A stretch of 64,000 bases of DNA from positions 62,001-126,000 of the forward strand of contig NZ_JAUASV010000002.1 in NCBI RefSeq assembly GCF_030345695.1, read 5' to 3'. This stretch comes from Galbitalea sp. SE-J8. GTDB lineage: Bacteria > Actinomycetota > Actinomycetes > Actinomycetales > Microbacteriaceae. The notes under the pieces were generated by a model that was not told the DNA's origin, did no database searches, and saw nothing but the letters and a program-made list of their open reading frames with translations. A program made the position numbers and the translations under genes. Numbering within the stretch: the stretch's first letter is position 1; each line of letters starts with the position of its first letter. Shown piece by piece: positions 26,198-34,316 of the stretch.

Positions 26198-28986
26198 AGA
26201 CCCGCACGCTCGTGCGCGTCGGGAACGGCGCGCTGGCGCTCGGCCTCGCGCTCACGACGATCTCGGGTGCGCTGCTGCTCGTCGGGATGCCCGTCAACGC
26301 GGCCGCGACACCGACCGGATCGGCGGTCACGGTGCGCTGGCTCGATCAGCACCCGGACCGCGTGCCGCCCGCTCCGTCGAGCCCGACGGCGACACCGACG
26401 GACTCGTCCACCCCGGCGGATCCGCCGACGCCGTCGGATTCGCCGACGCCGTCTGATTCCCCGACCCCGACGGACTCCCCGACGCCGTCGGACTCTCCGA
26501 CGCCGTCGGACTCCCCGACCCCGTCGGATTCCCCGACGCCGACGGATTCCCCGACGCCGTCGGACTCCCCGACCCCGTCGGACTCCCCGACGCCGTCGGA
26601 CTCCCCGACCCCGACCGACACCCCGACCCCGACCGACACCCCGTCGGACTCGCCGACCCCGACCCCGACGCCGACGGCGCCGCCCGAGGACGACTACTCG
26701 GTGTTCAAGGACCTGTCGGTCACGGTCGGCCAGACCCGGAATCTCGTCAACCAGGGCGTGGTCGTCACCTGGCAGGGCGCGCGCACCACCTCGCCGGGGG
26801 AGTACGCGACCGACTACCTGCAGATCATGCAGTGCTGGGGATCGGAGGCCGACGGCCCGTCGCCCGAGACCTGCCAGTTCGGGAGCGCCAACTCATCCGT
26901 CTCGGGTCTGATGGGCGTGAACACCGGCAGCCGGGACCTCGTGCGCGGCGACGATCCGGCGCAGGATCCCGCCCTGGCGACGGATCCGGACCTCCGCCTG
27001 CCCGCGCCGCTCGAGAACCCGAACCTCCGGGCGTACCGGATGCCGTTCCGCAGCGTCGACGGCACCCTGTCGAAGACGACGACCGACCTCCAGAAGGTGT
27101 TCAGCCCCACGACGACGAACGAGGTCAGCGCGGCGCGCACGGCCGACAACGGCACCGGCCAGGTGACGTTCGAGACGCAGACGAGCCTCGAGGCGCCCCA
27201 GCTCGGCTGCGGCGCGACCGCCGAGCCCTGCTGGCTCGTCATCGTGCCGCGCGGCGAGACGAACCTCGACGGGTCATCGCACTCGGCGATCACCTCCGGT
27301 CGGCTGAGCGGATCGCCGCTGTCGGCGAGCGCGTGGGCGAACCGCATCGTCGTGCGCCTGGACTTCCAGTCCGTGTCGCAGTCCTGCCCGATCGGCAACC
27401 ACGAGGAGCGACTGGTCGGCGCCGACGTCTCCACGGCCGCGGTGACCTCGTGGCAGCCGGCGCTCTGCGGCTCGGGCACGACGTACGGCTTCTCCCTCAT
27501 CGGCGACGCCGAGGCGCGGCGCCAGATCGTGAGCGACACGGAGGGCGCGAGCCGGCTCGCACTCGTCGACAACCCGCTGACGACGGATGAGGCCGGCGAC
27601 GCGACGATCGCGTACTCGCCGATCGCGCAATCGGCCCTCGTCATCGCGTTCACGATCGACTACAGCCTCTATCCCGATGCGCCCGCGATCGCGCAGAACG
27701 GGCTGCAGGCGCAGGATCTGACCCTCGACGCGCGCCTCGTGGCGAAGCTCCTGACCCAGACCTATCGCATCGACATTCCGGGTCGTGGCAGCGGCACGCC
27801 GATGGAGACGAACCCGTTCAGCATCGTCACCGACCCGGAGTTCCTCGCCCTCAATCCGAGCTTCGTCGGCTTCCAGATCGACGCGACGCCCGGCGGGCTC
27901 GTCACGGCTCTCGGCAGCAGTGACACCAACGCCGAGCTCTGGGCCTGGTTGCGCGCGGACCCGCTCGCGGCGGCCTTCCTCGCCGGAGCGCCCGACGACT
28001 ACGGCACGGTGATCAACCCGGCCTACCGGTCGCTCGATCTCGCGGACGACACGACCGTGGACTACTTCCCGAAGGCCGACCTCACGATGGTGAAGGACAC
28101 GAGCGACGAGACCGGCTACGGCACGCTCGATCTGCGGCCGTACGCGAACGACTACCTCGACGCCGCCTACCACGCGCTGCGTGCCGACAGCGGTGCCAAG
28201 ACCTCGTGGGACCCGTTCAAGCAGCCCGCGGGGTACGGCGCGAGCGGTACGCAGGTGCCCGGGCATCGCTTCATCCTGTCGCTGACGGATGCCGCATCCG
28301 CTGCGCGCTACGGGCTCCCGGTCGCGAAGATCGTCAACGCCGCCGGACAGGCGATCGCGCCCTCGGCGGACTCGATCGCGAAGGGGGTCGGCGCCTTCGT
28401 CGACTCCGACGTGCCGGACGTGCGGGTGTTCGACCCGACCAGGCGGGTCGCCGGGGCCTACGCGCTCCCGACGCTCACGTACGCCGCCGTGAACGTCTGC
28501 GCGTCGACGCCCGTCGAGCGCAAGGCCTACGCCCGGTTCCTCTCGTTCGTCGCGGGCAAGGGCCAGGTCAGCGGTGAGGGCCTCGGGCAGCTGCCGGACG
28601 GCTACGTGCCGCTCTCCGCGGCGGACGCCGGCGCGACGAACGCTCTCGCGAAGAGCCTGACGTCGAAGAAGTACGTCGGCGCGCACTGCGGCTCGGACGA
28701 GCCGACCTCGACGCCCACTCCGGGGCCGGCCCAGTCGAGCGCGACCGCCCCGACGCAGCCCGTGGTCCCCCCGACCGTCGTTCAGGAGCAGCCGACCGGT
28801 CAGGCCACGCAGCCGGCGGTCGTGACGGGCCCGGATGCGCCCGACGAGCTCACCGTGGACGGCGGGATCGGAGCGTCGCGCGTCGCGCTCGTCGGCTCGC
28901 TCGCCGCGGGCGTGCCGCTGCTCGTCGTCGGGCCGTTCCTGTCGGCGCGCGGCCGCCGCCTCGCGCGCCTGATGGCGGCCTCATGA
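26194..28986 (+). CDS. large PstS-like cell-surface protein with PTPSDS repeats
   Basis: The protein has 930 aa. A signal peptide (NGALALGLALTTISGALLLVG) is followed by about 100 residues of PTPSDS/PTPTDS repeats (residues 64-165). An unrecognised domain comes next (VTWQGARTTSPGEYATDYLQIMQCWG), and the C-terminal half recalls PstS-like binding proteins (YALPTLTYAAVNVC, YARFLSFVAGKGQ, LPDGYVPLS). It ends with one membrane helix (VALVGSLAAGVPLLVVGPFL) and a basic tail. The start overlaps the pstS stop. It is probably displayed on the wall side of the membrane, spaced by the Pro-rich stalk. A phosphate-related role is inferred from the operon. Confidence 0.75.
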   Translation: MKTRTLVRVGNGALALGLALTTISGALLLVGMPVNAAATPTGSAVTVRWLDQHPDRVPPAPSSPTATPTDSSTPADPPTPSDSPTPSDSPTPTDSPTPSDSPTPSDSPTPSDSPTPTDSPTPSDSPTPSDSPTPSDSPTPTDTPTPTDTPSDSPTPTPTPTAPPEDDYSVFKDLSVTVGQTRNLVNQGVVVTWQGARTTSPGEYATDYLQIMQCWGSEADGPSPETCQFGSANSSVSGLMGVNTGSRDLVRGDDPAQDPALATDPDLRLPAPLENPNLRAYRMPFRSVDGTLSKTTTDLQKVFSPTTTNEVSAARTADNGTGQVTFETQTSLEAPQLGCGATAEPCWLVIVPRGETNLDGSSHSAITSGRLSGSPLSASAWANRIVVRLDFQSVSQSCPIGNHEERLVGADVSTAAVTSWQPALCGSGTTYGFSLIGDAEARRQIVSDTEGASRLALVDNPLTTDEAGDATIAYSPIAQSALVIAFTIDYSLYPDAPAIAQNGLQAQDLTLDARLVAKLLTQTYRIDIPGRGSGTPMETNPFSIVTDPEFLALNPSFVGFQIDATPGGLVTALGSSDTNAELWAWLRADPLAAAFLAGAPDDYGTVINPAYRSLDLADDTTVDYFPKADLTMVKDTSDETGYGTLDLRPYANDYLDAAYHALRADSGAKTSWDPFKQPAGYGASGTQVPGHRFILSLTDAASAARYGLPVAKIVNAAGQAIAPSADSIAKGVGAFVDSDVPDVRVFDPTRRVAGAYALPTLTYAAVNVCASTPVERKAYARFLSFVAGKGQVSGEGLGQLPDGYVPLSAADAGATNALAKSLTSKKYVGAHCGSDEPTSTPTPGPAQSSATAPTQPVVPPTVVQEQPTGQATQPAVVTGPDAPDELTVDGGIGASRVALVGSLAAGVPLLVVGPFLSARGRRLARLMAAS
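26385..26682 (+). repeat. tandem PTPSDS-coding repeat
   Basis: An 18-bp unit coding for P-T-P-S/T-D-S is repeated more than a dozen times with mainly synonymous changes, then passes into PTPT. It forms a Pro-rich stalk in the surface protein and is prone to length change by slippage or recombination. Confidence 0.85.
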
Positions 28987-29027
28987 TCCGCGATCGACGC
29001 CGATCCGTTGCCGATCGGACGTCTGCT

Positions 29028-29038
29028 GTTCACCCGGC
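29028..29038 (+). promoter_or_regulatory. PHO-box-like unit upstream of the Ig-domain binding protein
   Basis: GTTCACCCGGC is a single 11-bp unit close to the actinobacterial PHO consensus, 104 bp before the start at 29142. A second clear unit is missing, so it may give a weak internal promoter in the pst locus. Confidence 0.4.
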
Positions 29039-29141
29039 GGACGCGGGGCGTTGGTCGGTGCTCCCTAGCTTTCGAATGCCCGGCCGAGAGTACACCTCAG
29101 CAACTCGGGACGGCGCATCCATCCAGGAAGGAATCCCATCC

Positions 29142-31178
29142 ATGAAGGCAACCACCTTCGGCCGGATCGGCGCGACGCTCGGGGCTGCGGCCCTGATCGG
29201 CTGCGCCGTGACGGTCCCGGCGTTCGCCGATACCCCGACGTCCGGCACGGCTCTCGTGGGCCTCGGCTCGGACACCACGCAGGACGTCATCGGCGCCATC
29301 GCCGCCGCGAGCAACGGCGCGATCGCGTCGTTCGACGCGGTCGGCTCGACGACGGTCGTCACCCGGCCCGGCGGCGCGGCCATCCCGCGACTGAGCGGTT
29401 CGGGAGCGGGGCGCGACGCGCTCCTCGTCGCGATCGGTCAGGCCGCCACCAAGTCGGGCGTCGCGGTCGCGCAGGGCGGCAACTCCGCGAACCCCGCATC
29501 GGTCACGATCACCTCGTCGATCGCGGGCAACATCGACTTCGCGCGCAGCTCGGGCGGCCCGGCTGCCACGGACACGCGTGCGGACGGTGTCGTCGCGTAC
29601 GTGCCGTTCGCGCGGGACGCGGTCGACGTCGCGGTCTCGGGCAGCCTCGCGGCGAGCATCCCGTTCACCCTCGGTGACGCCACGTCCGGCCAGACGACGC
29701 CGTCGCTCTACCAGATCTACCGGGGCGCGGTCAGCTACGTGTACTTCGACGGCACCACGTACGTGGGGGCCGGCGCGACCGCGGAGGCGGCGCCGGCGGG
29801 CTCCACGGCCTACAAGCTGCAGCCGATCCTGCCGAAGTTCGGCTCGGGCACGCGCAAGGACTTCCTCGCGAAGCTCGGCAACCTGGCGGACGCGGCGAAC
29901 TTCACGGCCACCTCGCCGTTCATCACCGACAAGTTCGGCGGCGCGGACATCGAGGAGCACGACGGCACGGCGATCGCGGGTCTCACGACCGGCAACACCA
30001 TCGCGGTCGGCCCGTTCTCGGTCGGCCAGTGGGTCGCGCAGGGCAACGGAAAGGTCGCGGACCGTCGCCACGGCGTGACGCTCGCCGCGCTCAACGGCCA
30101 GACCCCGGTCAACGGCGCGGAGGGCTCGTACACGACGAGCACCGGCTACTCGGCCTTCGTGCGCGACGTCTACAACATCGTGCCGTCGAAGTACATCGAC
30201 GACACGTCGAGCGCGTACTACAAGGCGTTCGGCCCCGGCGGCACGGTCTGCTCGGCCACGAGCACGATCCTCGCCTACGGCATGCTGACCGGCCCGACCA
30301 ACGGATGCGGCTTCGACGGCCTGCGCGCGTACCAGGCCTCGGCCAGCACGACGACCCTCACCGCTCCGGCGAGCGTCCTCGCGGGCGGCACGGTCGACGC
30401 GACCGTGAAGGTCGTGTCGAACGGCAACGGCGGCGGCAGCGTCATCATCGCCGACGGCGCCACCGCCATCGCGACCGGCTCGATCGCGAACGGCTCCGAC
30501 ACGGCGACCGTCGCGATCCCGGCCTCGGCGGTCGGCTCGCTCTCGCTCAAGGCCACCTTCGTCCCGAACCTCGCGGGTGTCGCGGCCAGCACGAGCGACG
30601 CCGCGGCCGTCTCGGTCGCGGGTGCCGCATCCGGCGTCGCCGTATCCTCGGGCAAGGCGACGGTCGGCAAGGCGGCGACGGCCACGGTCACGATCAGCGG
30701 CCCGGACGCCGCGGGCGGCACCGTGAGCCTCACGTCGGGCGCGACGACCCTCGCGACCGCCTCGGTCGCCGGCGGCGCGACCTCGGTCGCCGTGAAGTAC
30801 ACCGCACCGTCCGCGAAGTACTCGCTGACGGCGGTCTACACGCCGAAGTCGGGCAACGTGCTCGGCAGCACCTCGGCCGCGGTCGCGGTCAAGGCGGCGA
30901 AGGGCACCCCGAAGATCACCGTCTCGAAGATCAAGACGGTGAAGTCGGGCAAGAAGTCCAAGGTCGTCATCACCGTCAAGTCGGGCGTGACCGTCACGGG
31001 CACCGTGTCGATCGCGGACGGCAAGAAGGTCGTCGTCAAGAAGGCGACCCTCAAGAAGGGCAAGGTGACCGTGAACGTGAAGCTCAAGAAGGGCTCGCAC
31101 AAGCTCACGGTGACCTACAAGGCCAGCACCTCCTTCAAGTCCGTCAAGAAGACGGGCGTGAAGGCCAAGGTCAGCTGA
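29142..31178 (+). CDS. secreted binding-protein-like protein with Ig-like and Lys-rich C-terminus
   Basis: The protein has 678 aa. After a signal peptide ending AFA, residues 30-410 form a periplasmic-binding-protein-like domain (LVGLGSDTTQDVIGAIA, SARSSGG region, VVAYVPFARDAVDVAV, YQIYRGAVSYVYFDG). Two Ig-like repeats follow (TTLTAPASVLAGGTVDATVKV...; GVAVSSGKATVGKAATATVTI...). The last 90 residues are a Lys-rich Ig-like module (KITVSKIKTVKSGKKSKVVITVKSGV). There is no membrane helix or lipobox, so it is probably held by charge to the wall. AGGAAGGA precedes the ATG. It sits within the pst locus and is followed by a strong hairpin. Confidence 0.75.
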   Translation: MKATTFGRIGATLGAAALIGCAVTVPAFADTPTSGTALVGLGSDTTQDVIGAIAAASNGAIASFDAVGSTTVVTRPGGAAIPRLSGSGAGRDALLVAIGQAATKSGVAVAQGGNSANPASVTITSSIAGNIDFARSSGGPAATDTRADGVVAYVPFARDAVDVAVSGSLAASIPFTLGDATSGQTTPSLYQIYRGAVSYVYFDGTTYVGAGATAEAAPAGSTAYKLQPILPKFGSGTRKDFLAKLGNLADAANFTATSPFITDKFGGADIEEHDGTAIAGLTTGNTIAVGPFSVGQWVAQGNGKVADRRHGVTLAALNGQTPVNGAEGSYTTSTGYSAFVRDVYNIVPSKYIDDTSSAYYKAFGPGGTVCSATSTILAYGMLTGPTNGCGFDGLRAYQASASTTTLTAPASVLAGGTVDATVKVVSNGNGGGSVIIADGATAIATGSIANGSDTATVAIPASAVGSLSLKATFVPNLAGVAASTSDAAAVSVAGAASGVAVSSGKATVGKAATATVTISGPDAAGGTVSLTSGATTLATASVAGGATSVAVKYTAPSAKYSLTAVYTPKSGNVLGSTSAAVAVKAAKGTPKITVSKIKTVKSGKKSKVVITVKSGVTVTGTVSIADGKKVVVKKATLKKGKVTVNVKLKKGSHKLTVTYKASTSFKSVKKTGVKAKVS

Positions 31179-31196
31179 CCCGACCACCGCAGGGCG

Positions 31197-31233
31197 GGCG
31201 CCGGTCCGGGGGGAACCACCCCGGACCGGCGCC
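31197..31233 (+). terminator. strong 15-bp hairpin inside the pst locus
   Basis: GGCGCCGGTCCGGGG and its exact complement flank a 7-nt loop, 19 bp after the Ig-domain gene and 27 bp before the sortase-like gene. It may terminate or attenuate transcription before pstB, or stabilise the upstream mRNA end. Confidence 0.75.
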
Positions 31234-31259
31234 AACCCGTACCACGAGGACCACGAGAC

Positions 31260-32273
31260 ATGACGATTGCCCAGCGTGCCGCCGCACCGTGGGGCCGGCT
31301 GCGTGCGGCGCTGGCCACCGGGCTGCGCCGCTTCGCTCCGGCGCGCGCGTCGGCGTCGCGCCCGGTCGCCGCCACCGTCGGGATCGACCCGCGGCCGGCA
31401 TCCGGTGCCGTTCCCTCGCTCAGCGAGCCCGACCGGCTGCGGTTCTCGGGCGCGGCCCTCGTCGTCGTCGGTGCGGTGCTGCTCGGCTTCGCCGGCTACC
31501 TCGGCGGCATCTCCCAGCTCTCGGCGCTGCGCGACCAGCAGCTCGCGCTGCAGTCCATCCGCTACGACCTCGCCAACGGCACGGCGCCGGTCGGCCAGGT
31601 CGGCGCTGACGGCCGCCTGCTCGCCGCGGGCACCCCGGTGGCGGTGCTCGCGATCCCCGAGCTCGGCGTTCGGCAGGTCGTGCTCGAGGGCACGGATGCC
31701 GGCACGACCATGTCGGGTCCCGGTCACCGCCGCGACACCGTGCTCCCCGGTCAGGCCGGGTCGAGCGTGATCTACGGACGCCAGGCGGCGTACGGCGCGC
31801 CATTCGCCCGCATCGCCGACCTCGCGGTGGGCGACGAGCTCACCGCGACCACCGGCCAGGGCGAGGCGACCTACCGCGTCAGCGGCATCCGGTTCACCGG
31901 CGATCTGGTGCCCGCCCCGCTGGCGGCCGGAGCCGGGCGCCTGACCCTCGTGAGCGGCGTCGGGCTGCCGTTCGCGCCCAGCTCGGTCGTGCGGGTCGAC
32001 GCCGACCTCGTCTCGGCGCCGCAGCCGGCGCCCGATCGCGTGCTCGACTACGCCGCGCTCGCGCCGTCGGAGCTCACCATGGCCGGCGACTCCTCGGCGT
32101 GGCCGCTCCTCACTCTCGCACTCGTGCTCCTCGCCCTCGCGCTCGTCGTGCTCGCCCTGAGCCGACGGCTGTGGGGACGCTGGCAGACCTGGATCGTCGC
32201 CGTCCCCGTGCTCGCGGCGATCGGCGTGCTCGCCGCGCAGCGGGCAGCGGCGCTGCTCCCCAACCTGATCTGA
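31260..32273 (+). CDS. sortase-fold membrane protein lacking catalytic His and Cys
   Basis: This 337-aa protein has a cytoplasmic basic N-terminus, a membrane helix (residues 63-82), an extracellular sortase domain (about residues 125-250) and two further membrane helices. The sortase pattern GPGHRRDTVLPGQAGSSVIYGRQAAYGAPFARI is clear, but the catalytic His (normally GHR after VIA) is Arg174. The catalytic Cys (normally LTLVTC) is Gly233 in LTLVSG. The Arg in SSVVRVDADL (residue 245) remains. It cannot be an active transpeptidase by the known mechanism. A binding or scaffolding role for the pst surface proteins is inference. Confidence 0.8.
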   Translation: MTIAQRAAAPWGRLRAALATGLRRFAPARASASRPVAATVGIDPRPASGAVPSLSEPDRLRFSGAALVVVGAVLLGFAGYLGGISQLSALRDQQLALQSIRYDLANGTAPVGQVGADGRLLAAGTPVAVLAIPELGVRQVVLEGTDAGTTMSGPGHRRDTVLPGQAGSSVIYGRQAAYGAPFARIADLAVGDELTATTGQGEATYRVSGIRFTGDLVPAPLAAGAGRLTLVSGVGLPFAPSSVVRVDADLVSAPQPAPDRVLDYAALAPSELTMAGDSSAWPLLTLALVLLALALVVLALSRRLWGRWQTWIVAVPVLAAIGVLAAQRAAALLPNLI

Positions 32274-32292
32274 ACCGCCGGAAGAAGGACCC

Positions 32293-33135
32293 ATGACCAT
32301 CGCGACCTCCGAGCTCGAGCATCTCGTGGACGACACCGAGGCGCTCCCGGCGCTCGGCGCGCTCGCGAGCCTCGAGGCCGACAGCATCTCGGCCTGGTTC
32401 GGCGACCACAAGGTGCTCGACCGCGTCTCGCTCACCATGCCCGCCGGCAAGGTCACCGCCCTCATCGGACCGAGCGGATGCGGCAAGAGCACCTTCCTGC
32501 GCATCCTGAACCGCATGCACGAGCTCGTGCCGGGCGCGTCGCTCGCGGGGGAGGTGCGCGTCGACGGCCACGACATCTACGACGCGCGCATGCGCATCAC
32601 CGACGCGCGCCGCCAGATCGGGATGGTGTTCCAGAAGCCGAACCCGTTCCCGGCGATGAGCATCCAGGACAACGTGCTCGCGGGTCTCGCGCTCACGGGC
32701 GTCAAGCTGGCCAAGAGCGCGAAGAGCGAGCTCGTCGAGGAGACGCTGGCCAAGGCGGGCCTGTGGAACGAGGTCAAGGACCGCCTCCGGCAGCCCGGCG
32801 GCGGCCTGTCCGGCGGTCAGCAGCAGCGCCTGTGCATCGCCCGCTCGCTCGCGGTGCGGCCGCGCATCCTGCTCATGGACGAGCCGTGCTCCGCGCTCGA
32901 CCCGACCTCGACGCGTCGCATCGAGCAGACCATCACCGAGCTCGCGGACGACGTGACGATCGTCATCGTGACGCACAACATGCAGCAGGCGCAGCGCGTG
33001 AGCGACCAGTGCGCCTTCTTCCTGGCCGAGCAGGGCACCCCCGGCGTGATCGTCGAGCACGGACCGACGGATGCCATGTTCGAGTCCCCGCAGGACAGCC
33101 GGACCTTCGACTACGTGAACGGTCGGTTCGGCTAG
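32293..33135 (+). CDS. pstB: phosphate ABC transporter ATPase PstB
   Basis: This 280-aa cytoplasmic ATPase powers phosphate import. Walker A is GPSGCGKST, the PstB-specific stretch MVFQKPNPFPAMSIQDNV follows, the signature is LSGGQQQRLCIARSLA, and Walker B is ILLMDEPCSALDP. It lies 19 bp after the sortase-like gene and ends the locus at a hairpin. It is separated from pstCAS by three large genes, which is unlike the compact pstSCAB order of most bacteria. Confidence 0.93.
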   Translation: MTIATSELEHLVDDTEALPALGALASLEADSISAWFGDHKVLDRVSLTMPAGKVTALIGPSGCGKSTFLRILNRMHELVPGASLAGEVRVDGHDIYDARMRITDARRQIGMVFQKPNPFPAMSIQDNVLAGLALTGVKLAKSAKSELVEETLAKAGLWNEVKDRLRQPGGGLSGGQQQRLCIARSLAVRPRILLMDEPCSALDPTSTRRIEQTITELADDVTIVIVTHNMQQAQRVSDQCAFFLAEQGTPGVIVEHGPTDAMFESPQDSRTFDYVNGRFG

Positions 33136-33136
33136 A

Positions 33137-33173
33137 GGTCCGGGGCGCCGCCGGTGCTGGCGCGCCCCGGACC
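33137..33173 (+). terminator. terminator hairpin after pstB
   Basis: GGTCCGGGGCGC (33137-33148) pairs exactly with GCGCCCCGGACC (33162-33173) across a 13-nt loop, directly after the pstB stop codon. Confidence 0.75.
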
Positions 33174-33180
33174 GTTCATC

Positions 33181-33254
33181 GGTGCTCCGCTGGTCGGGCC
33201 GCCTCCCGCTGGCTCCCGCTGGTCGGGGCCGCTCCGCAGCGACCGGTGAGCACC
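33181..33254. repeat. REP-like imperfect inverted repeat with GCTGGTCG cores
   Basis: GGTGCTCCGCTGGTCG at the left pairs imperfectly with CGACCGGTGAGCACC at 33240-33254. In between, CCGCTGGTCGGG occurs again. The core CGCTGGTCG is shared with the repeats in the EamA gene at 43930, so both may belong to one REP family. Confidence 0.5.
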
Positions 33255-33280
33255 CGCGCGACGATGTCGTCGGTGCCGGA

Positions 33281-33286
33281 TAGCGT
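33281..33286 (+). promoter_or_regulatory. -10 box, leaderless start of hydrolase gene
   Basis: TAGCGT ends 6 nt before the ATG at 33293, with no ribosome binding site. Confidence 0.5.
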
Positions 33287-33292
33287 CGCCGC

Positions 33293-33994
33293 ATGACCAC
33301 CGTGCTGCTCATCCCGGGCTTCTGGCTCGACGCATCCTCCTGGGACGGTGTCGCGTCAGCGCTCCGCTCCGCGGGCCACGACGTGCGCGCGCTCACGCTT
33401 CCCGGTCTCGCGTCGCGCGACGCCGACCGCGCGGACATCGGGTTCGCCGACCACGTGGCCGCGGTGCTCGACGCGATCGACGCGACCGAGGGCCCGGTCG
33501 TGCTCGTCGGCCACTCCGGCGGCGGTGCGATCGCCTCCGTCGCGGCGGACGCGCGGGTCGACCGGATCGCCCGCGTCGTCTACGTCGACGCGGGACCGAT
33601 CGGCGACGGCGGCAGCATCAACCCCACGCTGCCGGTCGTCGACGGCGAGATCCCGTTCCCCGGCGTCGACTCGGACGAGTTCGCCCCCGAGGAGGTCGCC
33701 GACCTGACGCCCGAGCACGTCGCCCTGCTCACCGACGGGCCGGCCGAGCCGCGGGGCGTCGCGTACGACGAGGCGCGCCTGTCCGACGAGCGCCGGTACG
33801 GCATCCCGCAGACGATGATCGCGTCGACCATGACCGCGGACGTGATCGAGCAGCTGATCGCCGACGGCCACCCGTACACGGCCGAGTTCGCGCGGATGAC
33901 GGATCGCGAGATCGTCGAGCTGCCGGCCGGGCACTGGCCGCAGCTCACGCGCCCGGCCGAGCTGGCATCCGCGATCGCCGGGGCGATCGGCTGA
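33293..33994 (+). CDS. alpha/beta hydrolase
   Basis: This 233-aa hydrolase starts TTVLLIPGFWLDASSWDGVASALRSAGHDV, has the nucleophile elbow VVLVGHSGGGAIAS (Ser), an acidic residue after strand six, and a C-terminal His in LPAGHWPQLTRP. It resembles the salicylate-esterase-like group. It is a single-gene unit with its own leaderless promoter, downstream of the pst terminator. Substrate unknown. Confidence 0.85.
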   Translation: MTTVLLIPGFWLDASSWDGVASALRSAGHDVRALTLPGLASRDADRADIGFADHVAAVLDAIDATEGPVVLVGHSGGGAIASVAADARVDRIARVVYVDAGPIGDGGSINPTLPVVDGEIPFPGVDSDEFAPEEVADLTPEHVALLTDGPAEPRGVAYDEARLSDERRYGIPQTMIASTMTADVIEQLIADGHPYTAEFARMTDREIVELPAGHWPQLTRPAELASAIAGAIG

Positions 33995-34046
33995 CGGGCA
34001 CGCGCCCGGCCGGCCCGCCGGTGCGCCCGCCGGGTCGCCCGGACCC

Positions 34047-34260
34047 TCAGCGGATGCGGAGCGCCGCCTTCCGCGAGCTCGCGGCCACCCAGGCGTTGCC
34101 CGCGTATCGCCCGACGAGCGGGTAGCGGCCCGCCGTGAGCCGGGGCAGGCGGACCGTGGCCGGTTCTTCGCCGACACGGTCGCCTGCAGGGTCCGCACGG
34201 TGCTGGCACCCCTCTTCACGGTCACGAGCACCCGGCGTGCAGGCGCTGCCGGCGAGCGCG
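34047..34260 (-). pseudogene. remnant of a secreted Ig-like domain protein
   Basis: Two minus-strand reading frames together encode an Ig-like fold end: RRVLVTVKRGASTVRTLQA in one frame and, after a one-base shift near 34180, VGEEPATVRLPRLTAGRYPLVGRYAGNAWVAASSRKAALRIR up to the stop at 34047. No start or upstream part is present. It is a decayed 3' end of a surface-protein gene in the gap between two plus-strand genes. Confidence 0.5.
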
Positions 34261-34316
34261 TCCCGGGCGCGGGCCGCATCCGGCGCTGCACCCGCCGTGC
34301 AGCGTTGAATGGGTCC

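Noticed and set aside
26194-28986. Biosynthetic or toxin function for the 930-aa repeat protein
   Set aside because: No catalytic motifs; signal peptide, Pro-rich stalk, PstS-like C-terminal half and a terminal membrane helix point to a surface binding protein.
29097-32576. A minus-strand frame of 1159 aa opposite the Ig-domain and sortase-like genes
   Set aside because: It is very rich in Arg, Gly and Ala without domains, as expected for the complement of GC-rich genes; the plus-strand genes have clear domains.
33140-33260. Small RNA gene between pstB and the hydrolase
   Set aside because: The structured sequence is explained by a terminator hairpin and a REP-like repeat; no independent promoter with a defined end is visible.
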